Positions 30,980 through 40,600 of a stretch of DNA of 64,000 nucleotides are shown here, piece after piece. The position numbers and the translations under genes were made by a program. Each line of letters begins with the position of its first letter. The first letter of the stretch is position 1. The notes beneath the pieces were generated by a model that worked only from the letters and a program-made list of their open reading frames with translations, searched no databases and was not told where the DNA came from. The stretch is from a virus, in IMG/VR virus record IMGVR_UViG_3300044609_000656, positions 1 through 64,000 of that record; one strand, written 5' to 3'.

Positions 30980-31466
30980 CGATACAATTCTATTAGTCAC
31001 AATATCAATCATTGATTTTTTGTATCGTGACCTACCCATACAAAGGTTCTGGGTTTTGGAAACAATTGCCAGAGCACCATACTTTGCTTTCGTGAGTGTG
31101 CTGCATCTTAAAGAATCATTAGGACTCAGAGATTTATCACACTACTATTTGATGAAAGAACACTTTGCTCAGACACTCAATGAAACCGAACACCTCATCG
31201 AAATGGAAAGGCGTGGTGGTGCCGACCGTTGGTATGATCGTTTTATTGCTTATCACCTGGTTCTCATCTATTATTGGATTCTGGTGGGTTATTATTTTAT
31301 TGCTCCTGTCTCTGCTTATCACTTGAATGCAGGCATTGAGTTTCACGCCACAGAGACATATCTAAACTATCTCTGGGATCATCAGGAAGATACAAAGATT
31401 GCTGAAATTGCAGTCGATGAAATTAATCATTATATTGAACTCTCAAGAGCAATGGAGATGGTATGA
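30966..31466 (+). CDS. Plastoquinol terminal oxidase (PTOX)
   Basis: 166 aa. It has the di-iron carboxylate motifs of the alternative oxidase family in order: Glu32 (LET), Glu73-x-x-His76 (NETEH), Glu125 (GIEFHATETY) and Glu152-x-x-His155 (DEINH). Two membrane-associated helices lie between. It is shorter at the N-terminus than plant AOX and fits cyanobacterial/phage PTOX. It oxidises plastoquinol and reduces O2 to water, an electron safety valve when CO2 fixation is low. It overlaps talC and zwf. Confidence 0.9.
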   Translation: MKKFNDTILLVTISIIDFLYRDLPIQRFWVLETIARAPYFAFVSVLHLKESLGLRDLSHYYLMKEHFAQTLNETEHLIEMERRGGADRWYDRFIAYHLVLIYYWILVGYYFIAPVSAYHLNAGIEFHATETYLNYLWDHQEDTKIAEIAVDEINHYIELSRAMEMV

Positions 31467-32794
31467 AATCAATAGTTATATTTGGAGCAACTGGAGACCT
31501 TTGTAAAAGGAAACTTATACCAGCACTTTATTCTCTTCATAAGAAAAATCTTTTACCAAAGGGATTGAAGATTATTGGTGCTTCCAGAACCAATCACTCT
31601 AAAGAGAGTTGGATAGAAGTATTGGGAAATTATTCTCAAGAGTTTATTAAGAGACTTGAATATGTTCCTTGTGATTTGAGTGATTCTGAATCCCTTAAAT
31701 TATTGGAATCTTATGAAGACACAACTTATTTTCTTTCTGTTCCACCAGAAAGATATGCTGATGCTATTACAAACCTAAAAGAAGCAGGTAAGTTAGATGA
31801 CGCAGAAAAATCAAGAGTCATTATTGAAAAACCTTTTGGCACCGATCTTCAATCTGCTAATTATCTACAATCTGTGGTGGCTGGATATCTACGCGAGAAA
31901 CAAGTATATCGCATTGACCATTATCTCGGTAAAGATACTGTTAATAATATCCTTGCCACCCGCTTTAGCAATATATTGTTGGAGCCACTTTGGAACAGGA
32001 ACTTTGTAGAAGAAGTTCAAATCTTTGCAACTGAAACAATAGGTTGCGAAGGTCGTGCCCAGTATTATGATACTGCTGGTGCCGTCAGAGATATGCTTCA
32101 AAACCATATGCTTCAGGTGCTTGCACTAATTGCAATGGAACCCCCTTGTAGGAATGATGCTAAAGAGATTCGCAGAGAGAAAGTCAAAGTTCTTGCTGCA
32201 ACCAGACTGGGTGATAATGTAGTTCTTGGTCAATATGATGGGTACAAAGGTGAAGATGGAGTAAATCCAGATTCACAGACTCCAACTTTTGTTGCGGGTG
32301 ATTTGTATATTGATAACTGGAGATGGAAGGGTGTTCCTTTTTACTTTATGACAGGTAAGAAGATGCCTGTAAATTGCGTTGAAGTTGTGATTAAGTTCAA
32401 GTCACCTCCACAACAATTGTTTGAGGGACATGAATGTAATGACAGAATTGTAATGAGACTGCAACCAGATCCTCATCTGGATATGCGTATTGATATTAAA
32501 TCTCCTGGACTAAATGATATGGTAGAACCCGCAATTCTTCAGTATCATTATCCTGTAGAGAAAGCAATTGATGGTTATGTGAAACTCTTTTATGATGCAA
32601 TCAACGAAGATCAATCGCACTTTGTTCATGCTGATGAGGTATTAGAATCTTGGAGAATTGTTGATGATCTTTTATGCACTGGAGATCAATGTAGGATTAT
32701 GACAATGCCATATCTTTATAATGAAGGTGTTTGGGGACCTTGGCAAAAAACAGAACTGATTACTAAGTGGGACTATCCACTCAAATTAAAATAG
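31463..32794 (+). CDS. zwf: Glucose-6-phosphate dehydrogenase
   Basis: 443 aa, ATGA-coupled to PTOX. NADP-binding GATGDLCKRKL (8-18), IEKPFG (121-126), and active-site RIDHYLGKD (150-158) with Lys157. Slightly shorter than host Zwf (about 500). It makes 6-phosphogluconolactone and NADPH, the entry step of the oxidative pentose phosphate pathway. The following gene catalyses a later step. Confidence 0.95.
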   Translation: MKSIVIFGATGDLCKRKLIPALYSLHKKNLLPKGLKIIGASRTNHSKESWIEVLGNYSQEFIKRLEYVPCDLSDSESLKLLESYEDTTYFLSVPPERYADAITNLKEAGKLDDAEKSRVIIEKPFGTDLQSANYLQSVVAGYLREKQVYRIDHYLGKDTVNNILATRFSNILLEPLWNRNFVEEVQIFATETIGCEGRAQYYDTAGAVRDMLQNHMLQVLALIAMEPPCRNDAKEIRREKVKVLAATRLGDNVVLGQYDGYKGEDGVNPDSQTPTFVAGDLYIDNWRWKGVPFYFMTGKKMPVNCVEVVIKFKSPPQQLFEGHECNDRIVMRLQPDPHLDMRIDIKSPGLNDMVEPAILQYHYPVEKAIDGYVKLFYDAINEDQSHFVHADEVLESWRIVDDLLCTGDQCRIMTMPYLYNEGVWGPWQKTELITKWDYPLKLK

Positions 32795-32803
32795 GAGTAA
32801 AAA

Positions 32804-33838
32804 ATGAAAGTTGGATTAATTGGATTGGGTAGAATGGGAGAAGGAATGTCCCGTCGTATGATGAAAGCAGGAATAGAAGTTTGGGGTTATAGGAGGAATT
32901 ATGAAAAGGCTCAGGAAGCTTATGAAAAGGGATTTGTTAATGGAGTTACAACTACTATTCAAAATCTTGTTCAAGTAGTTAAACAAACAAAAACTGGTGG
33001 AACACAACCTGGTATTTTTCAGATGGTTGTGCCCGCAGAAACCGTAGAGGAGACAATCAATGAGTTACTACGATATTGTGGTGAAGGAGATATTATTATT
33101 GATCATGGCAATAGCAATTTTAAAGACAGTCGGAAGAGAGCAGAACGTCTGGCAAAACTGGGTATCCAATATATTGATTGTGGCACTAGCGGTGGTGTTT
33201 ATGGTTTGGATCGTGGATACTGTCTTATGGTTGGGGGTGGAAATATTGCAGTCGCCACTTGTTCGCGCATTTTTGATGCCCTCTCCCCAGGAATTGACGC
33301 TGCCCCCAGGACTCAATTTGACTCAGACATAACCTCTGCAGAACATGGTTGGTTGCATTGTGGTGGTCCTGGTGCAGGACACTTTGTAAAGATGGTGCAT
33401 AATGGTATTGAGTATGGTATTATGCAAGCATACGCAGAAGGATTTAACATCATCAAGAACGCTAATGCAGGTGCCCAGTATGTCAGAGAAGGAGATGCAG
33501 AGGTTGCCCCTATGGCGGATCCAGAAAGTTACTGCTATGATATTGACGTTGCTGAGGTTGCTGAGTTATGGCGTCGTGGTAGCGTGGTTGGGTCTTGGTT
33601 ACTTGACCTTACTGCTGATGTGTTACGCAGGGATGGTGTCCTTAAACAGTTCTCTGGAGGCGTATCCGACAGCGGTGAGGGTCGTTGGACTGTTTCTGCC
33701 GCTGTGGATCTGGGGATTCCCGCTCCTGTCATTACTACTGCCCTATTTGAAAGATTTAACTCACGCAATCTCGGATCGTTCGGAGCAAAAATCCTAAATG
33801 GAATGCGTTACATGTTTGGAGGACACCACGTTAGATAA
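32804..33838 (+). CDS. gnd: 6-phosphogluconate dehydrogenase (decarboxylating)
   Basis: 344 aa, 9 nt after zwf with a GGAG ribosome site (32793-32796). Rossmann motif GLIGLGRMG, substrate-binding DCGTSGGVYGL and catalytic GHFVKMVHNGIEYG. At 344 aa it is the short, bacterial type rather than the 470-aa form. It converts 6-phosphogluconate to ribulose-5-phosphate with release of CO2 and reduced cofactor. With Zwf and TalC it would supply NADPH and pentoses for nucleotide synthesis. The lactonase step is not encoded here. Confidence 0.93.
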   Translation: MKVGLIGLGRMGEGMSRRMMKAGIEVWGYRRNYEKAQEAYEKGFVNGVTTTIQNLVQVVKQTKTGGTQPGIFQMVVPAETVEETINELLRYCGEGDIIIDHGNSNFKDSRKRAERLAKLGIQYIDCGTSGGVYGLDRGYCLMVGGGNIAVATCSRIFDALSPGIDAAPRTQFDSDITSAEHGWLHCGGPGAGHFVKMVHNGIEYGIMQAYAEGFNIIKNANAGAQYVREGDAEVAPMADPESYCYDIDVAEVAELWRRGSVVGSWLLDLTADVLRRDGVLKQFSGGVSDSGEGRWTVSAAVDLGIPAPVITTALFERFNSRNLGSFGAKILNGMRYMFGGHHVR

Positions 33839-33839
33839 A

Positions 33840-33947
33840 ATGATTAGTTCAGAAACCCCTTATAAACTAGCAGAAATTGTTAGAGACACTTGGCCCCAAT
33901 TGTATCGACCATCAAAAAAAGAACCCAAGAAAAAAACTAATAACTAA
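33840..33947 (+). CDS. Small basic protein after gnd, 35 aa
   Basis: ATG 33840 to TAA 33947; an in-frame ATG at 33798 inside gnd would give 49 aa. The tail is very basic (KKEPKKKTNN). GGAGG at 33819-33823 is too far from 33840 to decide the start. It overlaps the convergent sulfotransferase by 11 nt. The function is unknown. Confidence 0.4.
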   Translation: MISSETPYKLAEIVRDTWPQLYRPSKKEPKKKTNN

Positions 33948-34554
33948 ATACTTCAAAATCTTTTTTGTAATATTCTTCTATATTCTTCACAATATTTTTT
34001 GTCATTGAATATTCTTTTCTTTTCGGATTTAATTCTGTATCTTCGTCTCCCCAATAAGAATATTCTTTATCTTCTAGAACATCTCTAGTTAATTCATAAT
34101 ACCAAGATCTAAAATTTTTTGTTAGACCATTTTCAAATCTCCATATTAAAGTGTTTGGACCAATGAATTCATGTTGTGGTCTAAACCAATTTTTAGCATA
34201 ATGACTAGTCATACGCTCATATTCAATCCAATAACAAAACCCATCATAATCTTCTAATTGATCTAAATCTTCTTTACCATATCCTCTTTTAATAGCAACA
34301 TTAGAAAATTCTGATTTAAACCTATCTATTGGATTTCTTATTACTGCAAACTGAATGGATTCTGCAACATCCTCTAGGTATTCATATAATGGATAATGTA
34401 AATGAAAACACTCTATTCCATATAAATGTAAATCGTCGCTACAATGCAAGACTTCATAGTTATTGTGAACGAGTGTTTGAGTTATAAATCTCCCACCAGT
34501 CCTTGGAATATGGACATGAAATGCTTTAATGTTGTCTTTAACAAATAGCGTCAT
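33937..34554 (-). CDS. Sulfotransferase-like protein
   Basis: 205 aa. The PAPS-binding loop HIPRTGGRFI (15-24) and 3'-phosphate motif VIRNPIDRFKSEF (71-83) match the sulfotransferase family 2-like fold. It would move sulfate from PAPS to a sugar or protein. It is alone on the minus strand. Another sulfotransferase-like gene lies at 62427. Confidence 0.72.
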   Translation of the reverse strand: MTLFVKDNIKAFHVHIPRTGGRFITQTLVHNNYEVLHCSDDLHLYGIECFHLHYPLYEYLEDVAESIQFAVIRNPIDRFKSEFSNVAIKRGYGKEDLDQLEDYDGFCYWIEYERMTSHYAKNWFRPQHEFIGPNTLIWRFENGLTKNFRSWYYELTRDVLEDKEYSYWGDEDTELNPKRKEYSMTKNIVKNIEEYYKKDFEVFSY

Positions 34555-34632
34555 CGGATATAATTAAATATATTCTATAATTATAACATTAATTTTGAAA
34601 TCAAAACACAAATCATGTTGTAAAGAACATTA

Positions 34633-34758
34633 ATGTATAAAATAGAGAGCAGCAATGAATTGATTATGCCAACACAGTCAACTTGGATTTCTTTTTTTAT
34701 TATTTTTTCTTTAATTTTACTATTTGCATATTGGGGAGTTAATAACGCTTATGCCTAG
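34633..34758 (+). CDS. Small membrane protein, 41 aa
   Basis: ATG 34633, or ATG 34666 for a 30-aa form. One hydrophobic helix (about 18-33 of the longer form) ends near NNAYA, which could be a signal-like cleavage site. It overlaps the next gene by 8 nt. The function is unknown. Confidence 0.4.
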   Translation: MYKIESSNELIMPTQSTWISFFIIFSLILLFAYWGVNNAYA

Positions 34759-34915
34759 AGGAAACGTAACTAAAGACATTATAAAATGTGAGATTCTTAA
34801 ATTAAAATTAGAGTTAGATAAGGAATGGATGAATAAATCTGGATACGACCCAAAGTGGTTAGCTCATCATTATTTAAATAAGGTATTAGATAAACTTGAT
34901 GAGTATGCTAGATAA
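34751..34915 (+). CDS. Small helical protein, 54 aa
   Basis: The start ATG 34751 is preferred over a TTG at 34724 lying in the membrane gene. It is charged and helical (CEILKLKLELDKEWM). Its stop overlaps the late box at 34911. The function is unknown. Confidence 0.5.
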   Translation: MPRGNVTKDIIKCEILKLKLELDKEWMNKSGYDPKWLAHHYLNKVLDKLDEYAR

Positions 34916-34918
34916 ATA
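34911..34918 (+). promoter_or_regulatory. Late promoter box for virion genes
   Basis: GATAAATA 26-33 nt before ATG 34944, the first structural gene of the late block. Confidence 0.55.
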
Positions 34919-34943
34919 TATTGAGACCCTAAAGGTAATATAA

Positions 34944-35279
34944 ATGGCAGCAGTACCTTTGAACCTTACTCTAGAACAAGGGGCAGATTTTAATGTAAAT
35001 TTTACAGTAAGGAATAAAGATTTAACCCCACTTAACTTGTTGGGTTATACTGCTTCTAGTGAAATGAGAAAACATCATACCTCTACTAGAAGTTACTCTT
35101 TTAGTATTACCTTTGTTGATAGAGTACAGGGTAAGATTTCCATTGGTATGTCAGATGCAATAACTGCAACTATTCCAGAAGGTAGGTACGTATATGATGT
35201 GTTTATTGAATCTTCTAATGGAACAAAAACAAAAGTAATTGCTGGTATGGTATTAGTTCATCCAGGAGTTAGTTTCTAA
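34944..35279 (+). CDS. Virion structural protein, 111 aa
   Basis: Predicted all-beta (LNLTLEQGADFNVNFTVRN, GRYVYDVFIES), like small baseplate or fibre domains. TAATG overlap with the next gene. The late promoter and structural neighbours support a virion role; no named family is assigned. Confidence 0.6.
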   Translation: MAAVPLNLTLEQGADFNVNFTVRNKDLTPLNLLGYTASSEMRKHHTSTRSYSFSITFVDRVQGKISIGMSDAITATIPEGRYVYDVFIESSNGTKTKVIAGMVLVHPGVSF

Positions 35280-36043
35280 TGTCTGATTATACAATTACTT
35301 TAGATGAAGACCAAGGAATAAGTATTGCTAGAGAAGATTATATAATTACTCTAGATAATGGACAAGATGCGAGTATTGGAAGTCCCGATTACAGGATTGG
35401 GGTTAATTTTGAGATACCTTCAAAAAGTGTTCAGTATACAAATCTTATTCTAGATGATATATCATCAGAATTTAATGGGTCAAGAAATACATTTAATTTA
35501 ACTGTAAATGGTGAATCATATACCCCAATTAATGCTCAACAATTAATTATATCTTTAAATGATACTATTCTAAGTCCAGGAATAGACTATAATGTTTCTG
35601 GAAGCACCATAATTTTTACCAATCCTCCAGCAGCAAATGTTGGTGGGTCTAATGAATTTTGGGGAGTTGCTCTTAGAACAGTTGCTGATCTTACTAGGAC
35701 AATTAATTTTGTTTTGGATAATGGATCATTTGATATTACTCCAGGAGTAAAAGGATCTCTTGGATTGGATGTATCTGGAAGAATTGAGTCGTGGACAATA
35801 GTATCTGAAGAAACAGGGTCTATTGTTATAGACATTAGAAAAGACCAATACAATACATATCCAGACAATTTAACCTCAATTGTTGGAAGTGAATATCCTA
35901 GGTTGATTAATCAATCAAAAAATAGAGATGAATCTCTTTCAACATGGGCAACTGATGTTGTTGCTGGAGATATACTTGATTTTAGAGTTATTTCATGTAC
36001 AGGAATTACAAAATGCTCTTTATTTTTAAGGTTAAACATCTAA
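35279..36043 (+). CDS. Virion structural protein, 254 aa
   Basis: It starts with an imperfect internal repeat, YTITLDEDQG and YIITLDNGQD, then a beta-rich middle. The C-terminal part (about 125-254) resembles fibre tip domains seen in other phage virion proteins. It is coupled to the upstream gene. A tail-fibre or baseplate role is inferred. Confidence 0.6.
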   Translation: MSDYTITLDEDQGISIAREDYIITLDNGQDASIGSPDYRIGVNFEIPSKSVQYTNLILDDISSEFNGSRNTFNLTVNGESYTPINAQQLIISLNDTILSPGIDYNVSGSTIIFTNPPAANVGGSNEFWGVALRTVADLTRTINFVLDNGSFDITPGVKGSLGLDVSGRIESWTIVSEETGSIVIDIRKDQYNTYPDNLTSIVGSEYPRLINQSKNRDESLSTWATDVVAGDILDFRVISCTGITKCSLFLRLNI

Positions 36044-36062
36044 AATAAAAAGTATACTTTTG

Positions 36063-36070
36063 TATAAATA
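36063..36070 (+). promoter_or_regulatory. Late promoter box
   Basis: A perfect TATAAATA 42-49 nt before ATG 36112. Confidence 0.65.
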
Positions 36071-36111
36071 ACTGATAGGAAGCAAATGTCAATTAAACGG
36101 AGTCCGCTCAC

Positions 36112-37497
36112 ATGGCTTTATTAGTATCCGACGCAGGTGAACTTCAGTCGCTAAGATACCTTGTTAATTCAAATCGCAATATTCCAAGGAACTTAATTCT
36201 TAAACTGTACACTTCAAATACAGTTCCAGTTGAGACTGACGTTCCATCACAAACCAAGTATTTTGAACCATATGATTCTACTGGACTGGTAGGATATGGT
36301 ACTGCACCTTCAACTGGATATCCTCCAGTTATCAACGCAAGAAATGACGAAGATTATACCAGACAGTATGGAATTCTTTTAAATGGAAGTCAGTGGAATG
36401 TAAGAACCATTCTATCTGCAATTGCCACTACAACTGGAAGTGGTAATATTAACGAATATACAATTACCGTAGCATCTGTTTCCAATATTGCGGTTGGTCA
36501 TTATGTAAGTGGTGGTGGAGTTGGAACCAATGCAGTTGTTGCTGCTATTGATGGCAACACTCTTGTTCTTACTGTTAAGAACGCCTCTACCTTCTCTAAC
36601 CAATCATTAACATTTGGTGTTGGTACAACCACTGCATCATATCCTGAGCAGACATTTACATTCACTTCTGCTGCTAACAATATTTACGGATACTACTTGG
36701 TAAGATCGAACAATCTTCCAATCTCCCTGAATGGTGTTCTTCATGCAGTTAATGTTAGTACTGCAACTACTATTGCTAAGTCTCAGACTAGTGGTACTAT
36801 TGGACAGACTTATGTAACTTTGTTCCCATTTAGCTACACTCCAACTGTATCTGGTGTTGGTTCGGAATTTACTCTAACTGTATCTAGCAATGTCGGCATT
36901 AATACCAGACAAAGAGTAATTGGTACTAACATTGCTGATGGAGCAAGAGTTGTTGGTATTATGAATACCACCACAATCGTTCTTGATAGAAAGAATACTG
37001 GTGCAGTATCTGGTGTTGCTACATTCTTCCAAGAAATCACAGAAAATATCTGTGTAGGTATGGGTGTTACTCACGGCAACCTTGCTGGTGAGACTGCTGC
37101 TATCCCTGCAGGTACAACTATTACTGGTATTGATGAGAGAACTGGAATTGTATATCTAAGCAGCACTCTGTTAAACAACATTCAGTCTGCAACTGGTAAC
37201 ACAGTATACTTCAACTATGCTCAAGTTAGCACTGCTGGAACTACCCATGGATTGGTAGAAGGTGATATTGTTTACATTGCTGCTGGTGCTGCTAACACCA
37301 CCACAACTTCTGGAACCTATACCATTCACCAAGTACCAAGCACAAGCACATTCAGCACTGTACCTGCTCTGACTGGTATTGGAAGTGCAACTCTCTACAG
37401 CAGCATCTTCTTTGCTGAGAGATTTACAAATGGTCCTTACAACATTCAGAACAATGGTGACCAAATCAAAGTTACTCTGAACGTCAGCCTCGACTGA
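36112..37497 (+). CDS. Virion structural protein, 461 aa
   Basis: It is Thr/Ser/Gly/Val-rich and beta-structured throughout, with repeated units such as VGHYVSGGGVGTNAVVAAID and TRQRVIGTNIADGARVVGI that look like stacked fibre modules. No enzymatic motif. It has its own perfect late box and terminator, so it is a separate late unit. A tail-fibre or neck role is inferred. Confidence 0.65.
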   Translation: MALLVSDAGELQSLRYLVNSNRNIPRNLILKLYTSNTVPVETDVPSQTKYFEPYDSTGLVGYGTAPSTGYPPVINARNDEDYTRQYGILLNGSQWNVRTILSAIATTTGSGNINEYTITVASVSNIAVGHYVSGGGVGTNAVVAAIDGNTLVLTVKNASTFSNQSLTFGVGTTTASYPEQTFTFTSAANNIYGYYLVRSNNLPISLNGVLHAVNVSTATTIAKSQTSGTIGQTYVTLFPFSYTPTVSGVGSEFTLTVSSNVGINTRQRVIGTNIADGARVVGIMNTTTIVLDRKNTGAVSGVATFFQEITENICVGMGVTHGNLAGETAAIPAGTTITGIDERTGIVYLSSTLLNNIQSATGNTVYFNYAQVSTAGTTHGLVEGDIVYIAAGAANTTTTSGTYTIHQVPSTSTFSTVPALTGIGSATLYSSIFFAERFTNGPYNIQNNGDQIKVTLNVSLD

Positions 37498-37523
37498 TTT
37501 ATTCAAGGTCTATACTTTATTAT

Positions 37524-37559
37524 GGGGGGGTTGCTTTTGGCGATCCCTCCTATTTTTTT
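37524..37559 (+). terminator. Terminator after the 36112 gene
   Basis: A G-run (37524-37530) pairs with CCCTCC (37545-37550, one G-U), followed by TATTTTTTT. Confidence 0.65.
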
Positions 37560-37589
37560 AAGAGATAAGAATTGTTATACAGTCTTCAC

Positions 37590-37597
37590 AATAAATA
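37590..37597 (+). promoter_or_regulatory. Late promoter box for the 1321-aa gene
   Basis: AATAAATA 17-24 nt before ATG 37614. Confidence 0.5.
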
Positions 37598-37613
37598 AAA
37601 TAAAAGTAAGAGT

Positions 37614-40600
37614 ATGGCATTATTCCAATACGAGGGAATAGGAAGCCTGCGCTCTTTAGGGAATAAACTGAGTTCCCAGAGGGCGGTGTACTCGTATAGC
37701 CAATTTTCTATTGTTAATTATGAAGAACTTGATTATGGTAGTATTGTTGATGCTGTAATAGAAGCAGAAGATTACGGAGAAATTACTGCTACTATTGAAC
37801 AATACTATCAAATTCAAGACTTTGGAACTATTACATTGGATACTGCAAGAGTACCAATGGGTAAATTTGGTATTCACTTAGCAGCAAATGATAGCACCAC
37901 AAGGATAAGTGTTGGCGGTGTTGAATTTGCATTGTATGGAAGAGCAATAACAACAGTATTCTTCAGTCCAATTAATAGGGTCTTTGACTTCCAGGGGGAA
38001 GCATATAATAAGATTTCCTCTTCCTGGTTGGGTAGAGGAAATCTATCTACAGTTGAATCGGAGGGAATAGATGTTGTATCCGCAACACCACCAGCATCTA
38101 CCCTCCATTTAAAAATATCTGGAGAAGGTGTAGAGCAAGTTATATTTAATCCACAAGATAGAGTATTTAACTTTATTGGTGAGGCAGAGGAGAAGAGAAC
38201 TTACCAATACGATCAAAGTGATGATATAGACTTTGGTTCTGATGATTGGGGATTCCTTACAGAGCCAGTTCTTAGAAGTGAAGATTATGGTTTAATTACA
38301 GATCTTCAGGATATTCCTGTATGGGATTACTCCAATATTGAGGATTGGGGCCTTATTACAGAGAATACTACCACCAAAGTCTATGGTAGATCTAGATTTG
38401 CTGGTAGTGCAGAAGAGAAATTTATATTCGCAAATTATGAAGGATCGGTTGGTAACAAACAACCAAGACTGCTCGGAACTGCAAAAGATTATTCAACACC
38501 AAAAATTAATGGTGTTGGTAAAATTAGTCTTGAAGGTACGCCTCGTGTCCAAATCAGGATGCACTATAAGGCGGATGGTGGATGGGACTTCTATCCACCA
38601 AGATTCCGTGGAGGATCTCTATTTGGATTAAGTAGTGCTACAGAAACTTCAATTGTTAGTGAATCTGCAACTGCCAAACTCTTTAGTATTAATAGTACCA
38701 CAACATTTAAAGCTGGTCGTAGTGAAGTTGGAGTTAGTGAAAATGATATTTTGGTTAGAGGTGGTGCAGTTTACACCGTCATCTTTAATCAAGTTGATAG
38801 AGTATTCACCTTCCGCAACGTTGAAATTAATAGAAGGGCATATGCTTATAATGAATCTTCAATTGTTAATGTTGAAGGAATTGACTATGGTTACATTACA
38901 GATACTGTAACCCTATCTGAAGATTATGGATTCATTGGTAATCAAGATTTAGAATTCCCATGGGAAGTTGAAGATTTTGGTATTCTTGATCCTAGAGAGA
39001 CTAGAACACCATTTGGTCTTGCAAGATTCTATAGCTTTACTAGCACCCCAAGATCCAGAACCTTTATTGGTAATCTTGAAGAAACTCATCTTCTGCTTCG
39101 TGGTAGTGCCAAGATTTATGTTCTTCCTAAGTTCACCTCCAAAGGTGATCTTATTAATATCACATCCTCGACAACTGATAGTAGAACCAATTCTGAAGTT
39201 GGAACAGGATCTCTATTTGGATTTGATGCTTCAACAGAGACAACTCTTGTTCAACCACCAATTGATTATTCTCAACAACGTATCTTCTCCTTTGCAGGTG
39301 AACTTGTTGAGAAATTTGGTAAGGGTAACTATGATGCATCTGGAACTCTCTTTGGTTATTCAAGCACAACTGAGACAAGACTTGTTAGAGATGGATTTGG
39401 CGAACTCTTTAATATTACAGGTAAGTTAGAAGAGAAATCTACATTTGTTGAAGTTGGAAGTGGCACACTATTTGGATTTGATGGTGCTGGAGAATCAATT
39501 ACTTTCTCTTATAATGAAGACTCTGGATTTGGTGCATGTGATGGTGATGATTATGGATTCATTTCTGATATATCTTATGATTTAATAGATTATGGTGCAA
39601 TTGGTGAATACTATCAATACAACCATGAAGATTATGGTAATCTCTACCCAGATGATTGCCTTGAACCTCAAGGTAAATTTAAGTTCCATAATGGTGTTGA
39701 TGAATCTCGTACCAATGTGTATGTTGGTAGTGGACGTATATTTGGATTCACTGGAGCAGCAGAATCTATTGGTGTTGAATCAGAATCAGTTGGTATATTC
39801 AGGTTTGCTGGAAATGCAGCAGAGTCTACAACTCCTGCAACTGAGATTGGAACTGGTTCACTCTTCAGTTATGTCTCCTTTACCGAGACAACTGCATTTA
39901 CTCCAGGTAAAGTAGATCCTCTATTTAATATTAGTGGTGGACTTGTTCTTAGTGGAATTAACGAACAAGTATCTGATCTTAAGTTTACTGCTGCTTGGAA
40001 TGGTTCTGGTTCTCTCTTTAAGTTCTCCGAGACTGACCCATCACGTACCCGTATCTTTATTGCTGAAGGTACGATTAATATTTCTGGTAGAGGATTTGAA
40101 TCCACAACTCCAACTACTGAAATTGGATCTGGTTCACTCTTCAGTTACGTCTCCTTTACCGAAACAAAGGCAGTATCTGAATCCAGTAAAAAGGTTCTAT
40201 TTAATTTCTCTGGTTCTGCTACTAATATTAAAGCAAGATTTGCTTGGCAAACAACCAATGAATCTCAACTTAGAATTCTTGGCAATGCTTCAGTATATGT
40301 TCTTCCAAAACATTTGGGATCTGGAGAAATATTCATTCGGTCTTCTGGTGTCAGAATTTCACCAGAATCATTTACTCCATGGATTCCTGCTGGGTCTGGA
40401 TCACTATTTGGTTATGTTGGTGCAGCAGAGGCAGTTGGTTCAAATCCACCAGACAACTTCACTCTATTTAATGTCGTTGGTGGAGTTGACACTCCATTGC
40501 TTACATTCTCTGAAGAGAAGTTTGTACAGGCAAGATTCTATGGTGATAATGGGAATCTTGTTAGATTTAGTCTTAGTGGAAATCCTGTTGGATTACAACC

